DNA of 64,000 bases from Rosa chinensis. Its lineage: Eukaryota > Streptophyta > Magnoliopsida > Rosales > Rosaceae. Positions 48,608-64,000 of the stretch are shown in pieces. Both the position numbers and the translations under genes were made by a program. Position 1 is the first letter of the stretch. Each line of letters opens with the position of its first letter. The stretch spans positions 2,267,501-2,331,500 of the forward strand of contig NC_037092.1 of assembly GCF_002994745.2 (NCBI RefSeq), read 5' to 3'. The notes under the pieces were generated by a model, which was not told the DNA's origin, did no database searches, and saw only the letters and a program-made list of their open reading frames with translations.

Positions 48608-48794
48608 GTGAACCTAAAGTTTCACTACTGTTACTCGAGCCAGAAGTTTCGAGTACATATCTTTTTGAACCAGAAGTTCAAAAATACAGAATTTTAGAAC
48701 CTGAAGTTCTAATCATAAGAACACGAACCTGAAGCTTCGTGCATATATAAGCAATCCAATGTTCACAATATCTTTTTTGAACCCAAAGTTTCAA
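48608..48794 (+). repeat. Array of six hairpins with constant loop and changing stems
   Basis: Six inverted repeats share the core GAACC(T/A/C)(G/A)AAG…TTC, but their outer arms differ and stay complementary. Arms and positions: GTGAA/TTCAC 48608-48625; TACTCGA/TCGAGTA 48632-48655; TTTTTGAAC/GTTCAAAAA 48662-48684; TTAGAAC/GTTCTAA 48694-48712; CACGAA/TTCGTG 48722-48741; TTGAA/TTCAA 48777-48794. Centres are about 27-30 bp apart for the first five, then 54 bp. The array lies in the leader just before the gag start at 48844. Confidence 0.88.
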
Positions 48795-48843
48795 TGTTAT
48801 TTATTTGTTAAGAATATATCTCATCCTCATTGTGTGTAGGAAG

Positions 48844-49701
48844 ATGACCAATTTGGCAAAATCGGACTTTGTCGCCCTTGACATCTCTGGCAAGAACTAC
48901 CCATCTTGGGCCCTTGATGCTGAGATCCATCTCGAAGCCCAAAACCTTGGGCCTACGATCAAGGAAGGAAACTTGGCGACCCTGCAGAACAAAGCTAAAT
49001 CCATGATTTTTCTGCATCACCATCTCCATCAGGGATTGAAGAACGAGTACTTAACTATCAAAGACCCACTTGAGATATGGACAGGCTTGGCAGATAGGTT
49101 CGCTCAACAAAAGACTGTTGTGCTCCCCAAGGCACGTTATGAATGGATGCATATGCGCCTTCAAGATTACAGTTATGTGATAGATTACAATTTCGCCATG
49201 TTCAGGATCACCTCCCAAATGAACCTTTGTGCAGAAATTGTCACTCAGGATATGATGCTTGAAAAGACGTTCTCCACTTTTCATGCCTCAAATATGGTCT
49301 TACAGCAACAATATCAAGCAAGAGGATTCAGCAAGTACTCTGATCTCATCTCTTGTCTCTTGGTGGCTGAGCAAAACAATGAGCTCCTGATGAAGAACCA
49401 TCAGTCTCGCCCTATAGGATCACAACCATTCCCTGAAGCGAATGCTATTTTTACTAATGGTCATGACAATGGACGTGGTGGAAGGCATGGTAAAGCTCGT
49501 AACCATGGTCATAGATGTGGTCAGGGTCGACAAAATGGTCAAGGTCGTGGGGGTTACAACAAGCAGTTGGGCCCAAGGAACAATGTCAAGATTACTAAAG
49601 GAAATGGTCAGATGATCAAAGTTCATAAAAATCATGATAATGTTTGTCTTAGATGTGGTGGTAAAGACCATTGGGCTCATACCTGTCGTACAGAAAACTA
49701 A
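48844..49701 (+). pseudogene. Copia-type gag, truncated by a stop
   Basis: An open frame of 285 codons begins MTNLAKSDFVALDISGKNYP. It carries the gag domain of plant copia elements (YPSWALDAEIHLEAQNLG; DRFAQQKTVVLPKARYEW), a Gly/Arg/Gln-rich linker, and a canonical CX2CX4HX4C zinc knuckle CLRCGGKDHWAHTC. The TAA at 49699-49701 cuts the family's usual continuation: the next codons still read YLVELYKASL in the same frame, and a later frameshift near 49760 precedes a recognisable gag end (LDITP). The nucleocapsid-like part is intact, the rest is decayed, and there is no protease or polymerase. Confidence 0.82.
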
Positions 49702-50172
49702 TATTTGGTGGAACTCTACAAAGCTTCCCTAAAAAAGAAAAATGCGGAGACAAACTATACATTGATCATTCTGATCCTTGGGATTCATCTAAGCATTTAG
49801 ACATTACTCCACTTTGATGTCTCAGATTTTTTTTTTTTGAACAATGGAAGCCATGTTGATGACATGGTCAGTGGTGGATTCCTTGACGACAACTAGTTGT
49901 CAGCCTATATTTAGGCATTATCTTTTTCCCATTATGGTTTATTTTGTATTATTCGTTTTCTCTTAGTCTCTAGCTAGTTTGAAAGTTTTTTCATTAGCTA
50001 ATTGGTGTCATAGTACCACTTATGGGGCATACATTATCAACAACCATATTTCACATCCCTATTAGCTTATCATTTCTAATATTCAATTGACATGCTATTT
50101 TCTAACCCTTTAACACATCCCAAGCAACCGAAAATAGAAGAATAAGCAAGATACTTAAACAAAAGATGATAC

Positions 50173-50415
50173 CTTTCTGTATAACATGCTCAAAATCAGA
50201 GAAAACTATGACACCCTTCTCACCCAAACCTCTTGCAAGTTCTCTGCACCAAAAACAAAACTGAACTTTCTCAAAACAAAGCAAAGCTTAAAGCAGAAGA
50301 TAAACCCACTACAAAGTTAAACAGAAATGGTGCTTTACAGCAAAGTAGAGTCTCTGATAGATCCATTGAGATGAGCATGAAGCTCCACCTTTGGCATTGA
50401 CACCCATTTCTCCAT
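50173..50415 (-). pseudogene. MAPDA 5' fragment (exons 1 and 2)
   Basis: ATG 50415 begins MEKWVSMPKVELHAHLNGS, followed by an intron and exon 2 (ELARGLGEKGVIVFSDFEH and on to its donor). The remaining nine exons are absent because the block starts just beyond. It cannot encode an enzyme but keeps its promoter. Confidence 0.9.
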
Positions 50416-50616
50416 AGTTAATCTCAAATCTCATTTCTGTCCTTATCTTTTCTTGTCACTTATAACCAATGAGTCAATGATTGAGACACACAAATTATAA
50501 TAAGACAATTTTGGATTTTGGGCTCAGCCCAGGGCCCATCATGTGACCCGACCCAACCCGATTTTTTGTGACCACCCCACCTCCAAAACCAAGCAGTGTT
50601 CTGTTTTTTGTTTCAG

Positions 50617-52087
50617 ATGGGCTCAATAAGTCTGACTTCACTTCTGGGTCATGGTTGCCGGAGTTTCATTGCGCCGGTGGCCCTTGTTTGCACGTTAGCA
50701 CTGACCCATGTTGCTCTGAGTGAACATTCGAAGAGCTACCAGCATGTGAAGTTGGCTTGGTTTTCTAAGAGGTCCAAGAAGAAGACAAGGGTTGCTTGTG
50801 AGTCCTTGAAAGAAGAGGTGACTTACCCAACTGCTACTTCTTCTGTTTATGGGTAAGGTAGAAGTTTCCAATGTTTAAAGGTTGTTTGTGTTTTTGGGTA
50901 TATGAGATTTTGGCTTAATTTGTTGTTGTAAGTGAAGCAGGAGAATATGAAAATGAAAGTTTGAATCTTTGACATTTCAGAAATATAATTTTTTTTGTTT
51001 TTATTAATGGGAATGACACAAGTTATTATTAGTGTCTGTGTGATATTGTCATCGTACATTGTCTGCAAGATAGTTATTTTAATGCAGTTTCAGATTCACA
51101 TAGGCAATTTTTATTAACAGTTACATATAGCTGCTGAGTTTTAGTCACATAGCTATTTTTACAAATGGTTTGCAATTGTACATTTAGCAGTTGTTTCTAT
51201 CTATTCTTCTCATCAATGTGAAACTAATAGTATATGCTAACATTTCAGTGCTTGATCCTTAGTGTTTCTGACTCTGATACTTTAACTTCTTTCAGCTACC
51301 CACTGCTTCCATGTCCCTCGCAGAATGGACAGCCAAGAGTTGAGCACTTGGTTGTTTCAGAAGGAGGGCCTGTTCTAGAATATATATGCAAAAATCTGGA
51401 TCTTCCTGCTCAGTGAGTGCTGTTTTTTTGGTTCTCATTATTATTTTTTACTACATGGATTATCATTTCTGTCGTTGTCAAGTTGGAGTAATATATACAA
51501 AAAAAAAAATTCATTCCTTGAAGGTTTGTTGCAGATCTTATCCATTTTGGAGCTGTGTATTATGCCCTTGTATGTCCAAAGCCTCCTCCAACCGCGATGC
51601 CCGAGGAAATGAGGGTATATAAAGAAGCTACAGCACCATCAGTACTGAAAAAGAGAGCTTCTATAAAAGGAAAAACTGTAAGAGAAGCACAGAAGACTTT
51701 CAGGATCACACATGTAGACCAATTTGTTGAAGATGGAACGTACTTACGTGTGCATGTACACCCAAAGCGTTTTCCTAGGTAAAACAAAACATTTAGTGGG
51801 TCTTTATCATCAGGTTTACTGGTGTTATTTCTGTTCACATCATGATTTTGTTCAGGTGCTATGAGATTGACTGGAAATCAAGAGTTATAGCAGTAAATGA
51901 AGACTTTGTGGTGTTGGACAAACCTGCTGGTACAACAGTATGTATCATTATACAAACATTCTTTTTAGTATTTTGTTCATCCAATAACTTTTGTCTAGCA
52001 TTGTCAATTTTTTTTTGTATGAGTTAGCTATGTCTGTAACAAATTTTGTCAGGTTGGAGGAACCACAGACAACATCGAAGAAAGTTG
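50617..52087 (+). pseudogene. Truncated pseudouridine synthase copy
   Basis: Exons 1-4 and the first ~36 bp of exon 5 are present and open (exon 1 50617-50852, starting MGSISLTSLLGHG; then about 51296-51415, 51524-51778 and 51854-51935). Sequence identity to the parent is very high. The copy stops in GGTTDNIEES, immediately before the segment with the catalytic Asp, and runs into the beta-glucosidase 3' flank. It would give only the S4-like N-terminal half. Confidence 0.9.
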
Positions 52088-52374
52088 ATAAGCCCTTCTA
52101 TTTTATTAATCACACACACTCTTGATTTGTATGACTTAGAATTACAAGATGATACTATGTGACTGGATTATATATGAACTGGCATTGTTCCACATCCTCC
52201 TATTTTAGTTCATTAAATACTCCCATTTTGATAATGTGATAAACCACCTACTGTAGTAATCACATTCTTTGATGTTCAATTTCTTGCTATATACTATGTT
52301 TTAGTAATAGCAATATCGCATTGATCCTCTTAATAACCGGTCTAGCTTCAAAGCCATGTTCATTTGCTTTCTTG

Positions 52375-55287
<2,913 letters not shown>

Positions 55288-55640
55288 ATTAGTGAGTGCA
55301 GAATAACCAGGACACTAATCAGTTATGAGATTCACAAACAGAAAGAGGCCTCTCTTATAGTGAATCAACAATACCTCTTGATATGCAACTACTGTGCAGT
55401 ACGTGAGGCCTACATGTCTGTGAACTAAATGATTAAGAGTGACATTACTGGTGAGGGAAAACTGAAATCATAATTACATTGACAAAACTGCATGATTGGC
55501 AAAACTGGAAAGCAATCGAACAAATTCTAAGCAGAATCTCCTGAGTCCTGTCCTACACATGATGGAGCACAAGGTCGAATTCTAAGGCGCGGAATGCGCA
55601 ATAAACGTGAAAGACGTGGTGGAAGGCGTACGCGCCAATG

Positions 55641-55750
55641 AATGCTGCTGCAATCCGAATAGTGAAATCCATGGTTTCCCAGCCATGACTACTCTCAATG
55701 CTGCTGCAATACGATAGTGACATCCATGGTTTCCCAGCCATGCTACTTTG
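55641..55750. repeat. Two direct copies of a 56-bp unit
   Basis: AATGCTGCTGCAAT…CCATGGTTTCCCAGCCATG occurs at 55641-55696 and again at 55697-55750. The matching place in block 1 (about 47885-47940) has a single copy, so this tandem duplication arose after the blocks separated. Confidence 0.85.
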
Positions 55751-56010
55751 AACACAGACCGCCTCTGCTTACTTCTTTTCTGGGTTTGAAATACGTATGA
55801 ATATGGCTTCTGGAAGTTATGATAGATAGCTAATGGAAGGTAAACTACTTTTATCCCTTTTTGAAACAAGAAAAAATGAAAAAAGAAAGAAAGAGAAGAG
55901 GATAGGGTTTAAGAATCTGCTCTTCGAGTTGGGATAAAGGAATAATATACGTTTTAAACTAGAAAAATAAAAGATAAGGCTAAAGACCAAGTCTACCAAA
56001 GTTAAAGGGT

Positions 56011-57000
56011 TAGAGATTAGGTCGAACAATAATTTTATTGTTCTTTTATATAATTAATGTTTTATAATTATAATTAATATGTATATTTTTCATGTCATGA
56101 AAGGTTTACGCCTTATCAACGCTCTCCCAAAAACATATCAGAATACGCCTCAACGTTGTAAAACATTTAGACTATGATCTTGATATAGGCAGACAAGTCT
56201 AGCTCGTCGTCATCTATGTAACATGCTAGCTTTATTATCTTTAAAATTCCTTACTTCTTGCTGCCCTTTTGCCCTGCACAAAAAGTTAATGGAAAATTGT
56301 CAGCCAAATTGAGCCAACCTGCTAACTACATGGAAGATTCTTAACTTTCAGAAGAGTGGACAAGACTTGATGTAAAGATTTGGAAGTTGATAACTTAACT
56401 AGTTGATTTTAATTGCACATTAAACATCATACAAAATTTAGATGCTAATGCACTTCAACTTGGGGTCATCTGCACATGAGATTCTGTTAAACACCATACT
56501 AAAAACATTCTGCAAGACATTTAAACATTCTGCAAGACATTTTGTATAATTACAACAGAAACACGTGATTGGCTGTAGTCTAATACACAAGTCTAACATT
56601 TTGTTTTAACTGGATTATCTGCATAAGTTTATAATAGGCAAATTGCAGTAGCTCAACTGTTTCCTTCAACATGTATCCAACTCCGAAATTTGGAAAGACT
56701 TAGTAGTCTGTTAGACAGCCTTAATTGTCACTGTCAGTTCATACTAAGTATGACTTCGGGCTTAACGAACAGTCTGTCTTATTGAAAGGATTAGCGATTC
56801 CTGGCCGATATTATGTTATGCTTGAGTAGGATTTAATATTCCCATTTGGAATAGGTAACGGATAGCTTGGTTTCCTAAGGGCTTCGTTCTATAAAAACCT
56901 CCAAGATGGAGAAGAAGTAAATCATTGAAAAACACTAGAAGAGTATCTTCTCCCGTAAATTTTACTAGCAAATATTGTTTCAATGATAGCAAAGCCAGGG
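56011..57000. other. Spacer between duplicated blocks 2 and 3
   Basis: No gene. It contains an exact 20-bp tandem duplication at 56503-56542. Around 56709-56970 there is a stretch with a TATA-like CTATAAAAACC and GAGAAGAAG-rich leader that could be a solo LTR beginning TGTTAGACAGCC. I could not fix its end or a target duplication. Confidence 0.4.
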
Positions 57001-57279
57001 GTGCATATCTGTATCATTTGTACGACTTAGAATTACAAGAAGACACCATGTGATTGGACTATATACAAAATGGCATTGTTCCACATCCTCCTATTTTAGT
57101 TCATTAAATAATTCCATTATGATAAAGTGATAAACCACCTACTGTAGGAATCACATTCTTTGATGTTCTGTTTCTTGATATATACAATGTTTTAGTAATC
57201 GCAATATCGCATTGATCCTCTTAATACGATATAAAATAACTGATCTAGCTTCAGAGCCATGTTCATTTGCCTTCTTGGA

Positions 57280-60645
<3,366 letters not shown>

Positions 60646-61298
60646 TAACAGTGAGAGCAGAATAATCAAGATTCACAAACAGAAAGAGGCCTCTCTTATA
60701 GTGAATCAACAATACCTTTTGATGCAACTATTGTGCAGTGAGGCCTACGTACATTATTGTGAACCAAATGGTTAGGAGTAACATCAACGGTGCGGAAAAA
60801 CTGAAATCATAATTAGCTTGACCAAAGTTGCATGGTTGGAGAAATTTGGGAGCAATCGAACCAATTAATAGCAGAAGCTCCCGAGTCCTGGCCTACACAT
60901 GATGTAGCACCAGGTCGTCTAGTAGGATTCCCATGTAGTTCTGATGGATAGCCAAACCAATTAGGATCCAGAATTGTTAAATATCTATGTATCAATTCTT
61001 ATGCTTGAATACGAGATTCCCAAGTTGTCAAAAAAGTAGATGAGGACACCTATCATTTTTAAAGAAAAATGGCTCAAATGTTACAAGCTCTCACATTCAA
61101 ATAGAACGTAACGAAATGTAGATGATGTGTACTTAGATAACCAACTAGTCAACAACTAAGCATTGGCGCTATGCAGTAGTATAGTTGCTTAGCGGATGCC
61201 TGATAGCATGTAAGCCAAGTGATTTTCATTTCGTAAAGCCAAGAATACAAACAAGCCATTCATAGCGATTTTGACAGTTTTAGAATAAATGTTAAAGG

Positions 61299-61476
61299 TG
61301 TTGAAGGATGTCGACATAATGTGTGTTTCTACAAACTAGGGTTTAGAGTTGTAATAGGAAAGTGTTTTAGGTATTCAATTGTATTCGGATTCTATTACCT
61401 TTTGTATACCTTGTAACTCCCTATATAAAAGGCTCCTACTATCAATAATAAACACAATTCCAATTCTCCTACAACA
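61299..61476 (+). mobile_element. 5' LTR of a Ty1-copia-type element
   Basis: The stretch starts TGTTGAAGGATGTCGACATA and ends TCTCCTACAACA, i.e. TG…CA ends. It has a promoter-like TATATAAAAGGCTCC at about 61423 and a downstream AATAAA-type signal near 61446. It is followed at once by CGTTATCAGCACGAGC, a primer-site-like sequence. The flank up to 61298 matches 47500-47626 beside copy 1, so the left insertion point is exact. The partner LTR lies outside the window. Confidence 0.8.
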
Positions 61477-62410
61477 CGTTATCAGCACGAGCTTTAACCC
61501 TAGCCAAGGAAAAAAATCATAGTTTTCTAGAAGAAAATTTTTTTTCTTCTTTTCTGCAGCCCTAAACAAAAAAAAAAAAAAAAAAAAAAATCTTTCTTCC
61601 CCGTCCTCACCTCACCGGCCTCAGTCCACGATCTCTGATCCTTGCAGATCGACACCGGAGAACCCTTGCAGATCGACACCGTGCCTGCGCAGTCCACCCA
61701 GCGTCCACCGCCTGCGTCACCGAGCGCAGCCCAAAAAAAAAAAAAACATTATCTGCAGTCTCCAGATCGACTTTACATCAGACCTGAGGCCGGAACCCAA
61801 TCAACCTCTCCACACGACCCTGCCAGCCTCCAGCCCAATGTACTGCTGTGCTCACCCTCGCCCTCCGCCTGCAACAGCGCTGCTCCCTACCGGCCTCCAG
61901 TGCGCGCCATCGCAGACACAGCTCACTGCCTCCAGTGCGAATCCCACAGCCTGCCAAACCGGCTTCGACGCACAGACCCGACCCAACCTTGTTGCAGACA
62001 CCCATCTGCAATCCAGAAGGAAGGAGAAGAGAGAACCAGAAGGAAGAAAGAAGACGCGAAAAGAAAAGAAAAAAAAAACAGGCTCATGCCCACGTGCCCA
62101 GAAAAGGAATGCAGGCCTAGGCAGAAAAAAAAAAAAAAAAAAAGGGAAGCAGGCCTGGGTAGCGAAAAAAAAAAGAAAGAAAAAAAGGAAGGGAGAAGGG
62201 CAGCCCACCAACTGCCAATTTCCGACCAGATTCCAGCAATCCTAATTTAGCTACACGCCTGTATCAACACGCGCGTGTATAAAGAATCGTGAAGCAAATC
62301 TTCAAATTACCAAGTAAGTTTTTAGGATTAAAGTTCCTGCTTTCTTGTCTTTTAAATTCCTTTATTTTGCTGCAGGATTTGTATAATACGAACATGGTTC
62401 GATTATTTAA

Positions 62411-62567
62411 TAAGCGGAATTGTGGGGATTCACGCTTAACGAACTAAGAGCGTTCGTAATCAATGAACTAAGAGTGTTCATAATAAACCACGAACTAAGA
62501 GCGTTCGTAAGCATAAAAATATTACGGACTAAGAGCGTTCGTAAGCTACGGACTAAGAGCGTCCGTG
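62411..62567 (+). repeat. Array of hairpins with constant TAAGAGC loop and changing stems
   Basis: After an outlying hairpin (TAAGCG/CGCTTA, 62411-62438) come five with loop TAAGAG(C/T): ACGAAC/GTTCGT 62439-62457; ATGAAC/GTTCAT 62463-62481; ACGAAC/GTTCGT 62490-62508; TTACGGAC/GTTCGTAA with one G-U 62522-62544; ACGGAC/GTCCGT 62548-62566. Spacing is 24-34 bp. A further member with GAAC/GTTC lies at 63027-63041. Arm changes are matched on the other side. Confidence 0.87.
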
Positions 62568-62702
62568 AGCATGAGAATTTGACCATATCAACATCATTGT
62601 TTCGGTCTAATCCAAATATTCTTGGAAATCGGTTTCTTGGTAGCATTAAGGCTCGGAAACCTTATATTAGTTGTCGTGGAAGTTTTTAGTCTGAAACTAA
62701 TC

Positions 62703-63525
62703 TATTCTCCTTCATCTTTGAATGTCGAATGCAAACATGCAAAAACCCGACTCCACAAAACCAGATTCAAATGACTTTTGTTATCACCGATGGGTGAATA
62801 ACGTCAAGAATCACCTCACTACTAATGAGATTCTGTGGAGTAGAGTTCACATAATATGAATTAATTGAGAAAATCCTCTCAACTTCCCCGTCTCAGTGCT
62901 AAAGATTGCCAAGCAATATAGGCTTGTGTGCAATGCTAGATGGATTACGAGGTTTCATCAACTTATGTCAATTACTGAGTAAGTTGACAACATACTCGTG
63001 AAAAACCATAATTCAAAGACCCGTTGGAACTAAGAGCGTTCACGAGGCGAATTATAATAGCGCACCGAAAGAAGGGTGCAAGGAGCGGAACCCTAAAAGT
63101 TAGGGGATAACAAAATGGATGTGTGGATCCATACAACCGCCCTACAAAGGAAAGAAAACCGCGAGATACGCGGACACGTGGCAACATTGGCCAACGTTGG
63201 AGAGACAAAACAAGCATCGTCGGTAGTGGTGGTGTCGCCACCAACGTCTATGGAAGATGTCCAAATGCACAAGGTGCATCTCAATTAATGGGTGAGGTGA
63301 GGTAATACTATGGATGTGGATCTTAAGAGCATTGGTTTAAGCGCTAGAATGCGAGTGGAAAAACAAAGCTGCACAATACAAGTGTATAAAGATATGAGAG
63401 AGCATGAGGCTCATCTCACAGCTGAAGGAGATGATGGAGATGACAATAAACGTCAATCTCATCATTACAGACTTCAAATCTGGCGAGGAAAACAACAATG
63501 TTGATGCCGCAGATTTTGATTAAAT
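62703..63525 (+). pseudogene. Decayed copia gag region
   Basis: A start-like MSNANMQKPDSTKPDSNDF leads into CYHRWVNNVKNHLTTNEI, resembling the beginning of plant copia gag, and soon meets stops. At the other end the frame gives KDMREHEAHLTAEGDDGDD, and in a shifted frame SGEENNNVDAADFD, the usual gag-end type. The zinc knuckle is not recognisable. It is non-functional. Confidence 0.6.
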
Positions 63526-64000
63526 AGTCTTTCATTTTCCAAGAATTATGTAATGGCAATTGTGCCTTAATGAATAAATGACATTTGGTTTTAACTCTTT
63601 CTCACTAGGCATACTTAATTAAATATAATGTTTAGGAAAGTAATTGAGATTAGTGGTACTTAAGAGAGCCTCGCTCCACCGACATCTCTCTCTACTTCCC
63701 TGGTCATATTTGATTGGAATTACCAAAAGGATTGAGTGACTACAATTTGTCTACATTTCATTTTATTTGGATTAGATTTGATCAAGAAACTTTGATGTAA
63801 TCGTTGGCTATTATTAATAAAGTGTCGATTCTTTTAATTTCGAGCTTTATTTACTTAGATATGTAGAGAGCTAGAATGCCTTGCGGATAGTGCTGCTATG
63901 CACATCATACCTTGACATAGGCAATTATTCCTTGGATGATGCCTACTCAATCTTCTGTGATTACGATAGTAAGGCCATCACGATTGATTCATGGTCAAGG

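Larger units (their letters stand above)
48181..50025 (+). mobile_element. Remnant of a Ty1-copia-type element (leader and gag only)
   Basis: Between the two duplicated blocks lies transposon-derived DNA. An AT-rich part (with a TA repeat at 48450-48481) leads to a hairpin array (separate entry) and then a gag frame. No pol genes and no recognisable LTR pair are present. The right side ends where duplicated block 2 begins (about 50026, ATTATCAACAACCATATT). The segment at 48230-48430 looks like a piece of another dispersed repeat. Confidence 0.65.
61299..64000 (+). mobile_element. Ty1-copia-type LTR retrotransposon, 5' part, decayed
   Basis: The 5' LTR is followed by a long leader with A runs (61567-61590, 62123-62142), a C-rich part (61600-62000), a hairpin array (62411-62566), a broken gag (about 62703-63525), a gap, and near 63869-63960 codons like ECLADSAAMHII that match the protease start of copia polyproteins, with later stops. 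The element continues past the window. Many stops and shifts show it is not autonomous. Confidence 0.75.

Noticed and set aside
48608..48794. CRISPR-like reading of the regular repeats
   Set aside because: The context is a plant nuclear genome, the repeated part is a hairpin of variable arms rather than an identical repeat with unique spacers, and there are no cas genes.
56709..56970. Solo LTR
   Set aside because: A TATA-like signal and a TG start are present, but neither a CA end nor a flanking target duplication could be fixed.
61642..62250. 202-codon open frame rich in Lys, Arg, Pro and Ser
   Set aside because: It lies in the leader of the copia element, and the product is low-complexity translation of C-rich and A-rich tracts with no domain.

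Overview
The window is nuclear DNA of a flowering plant. The protein-coding genes are split by GT-AG introns, the intergenic DNA is AT-rich, and the families are typical of plants (RLCK-VII kinase, patatin-type phospholipase A I, GH1 beta-glucosidases, Ty1-copia and hAT elements). The protein sequences fit a core eudicot. A rosid, possibly a member of the rose family, is my guess, not something shown by the sequence.

Layout. 0-5 kb: a small minus-strand gene end, then an array of ~200-bp tandem repeats split by a non-autonomous hAT element carrying a piece of a CPSF73-II-like gene and by a MITE. 5.7-13.4 kb: two tandem copies of a small zinc-knuckle gene (the first frame-shifted in exon 1), flanking a fragment of the cardiolipin synthase gene and a quinone-oxidoreductase-like gene with an in-frame stop. 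15.2-17.6 kb: an eight-exon gene for a proteasome beta5-like protein with a long C-terminal extension. 18.7-24.1 kb: cardiolipin synthase, a receptor-like cytoplasmic kinase and a small unknown gene. 25.3-32.2 kb: phospholipase A I. 35.5-36.6 kb: an intronless La-motif gene and a degenerate zinc-knuckle exon. 37.1-42.7 kb: the head-to-head pair N6-methyl-AMP deaminase / RNA pseudouridine synthase. 43.3-61.3 kb: a segmental duplication zone with three beta-glucosidase copies, of which only the last is intact, plus truncated copies of the deaminase and pseudouridine synthase. 61.3-64 kb: the 5' LTR and decayed gag region of a copia element that runs off the window.

Most genes are independent housekeeping genes (cardiolipin synthesis, modified-nucleotide salvage, RNA pseudouridylation, lipid hydrolysis, signalling). 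The striking structure is in the retroelements. Both copia-type sequences carry, between primer site and gag, a regular array of short hairpins in which the loop is constant but the stem arms differ and stay complementary (48608-48794 and 62411-62566). Other notable items are the extended proteasome-beta-like gene, gene capture by the hAT element, and a duplication history readable from target-site duplications and empty sites.
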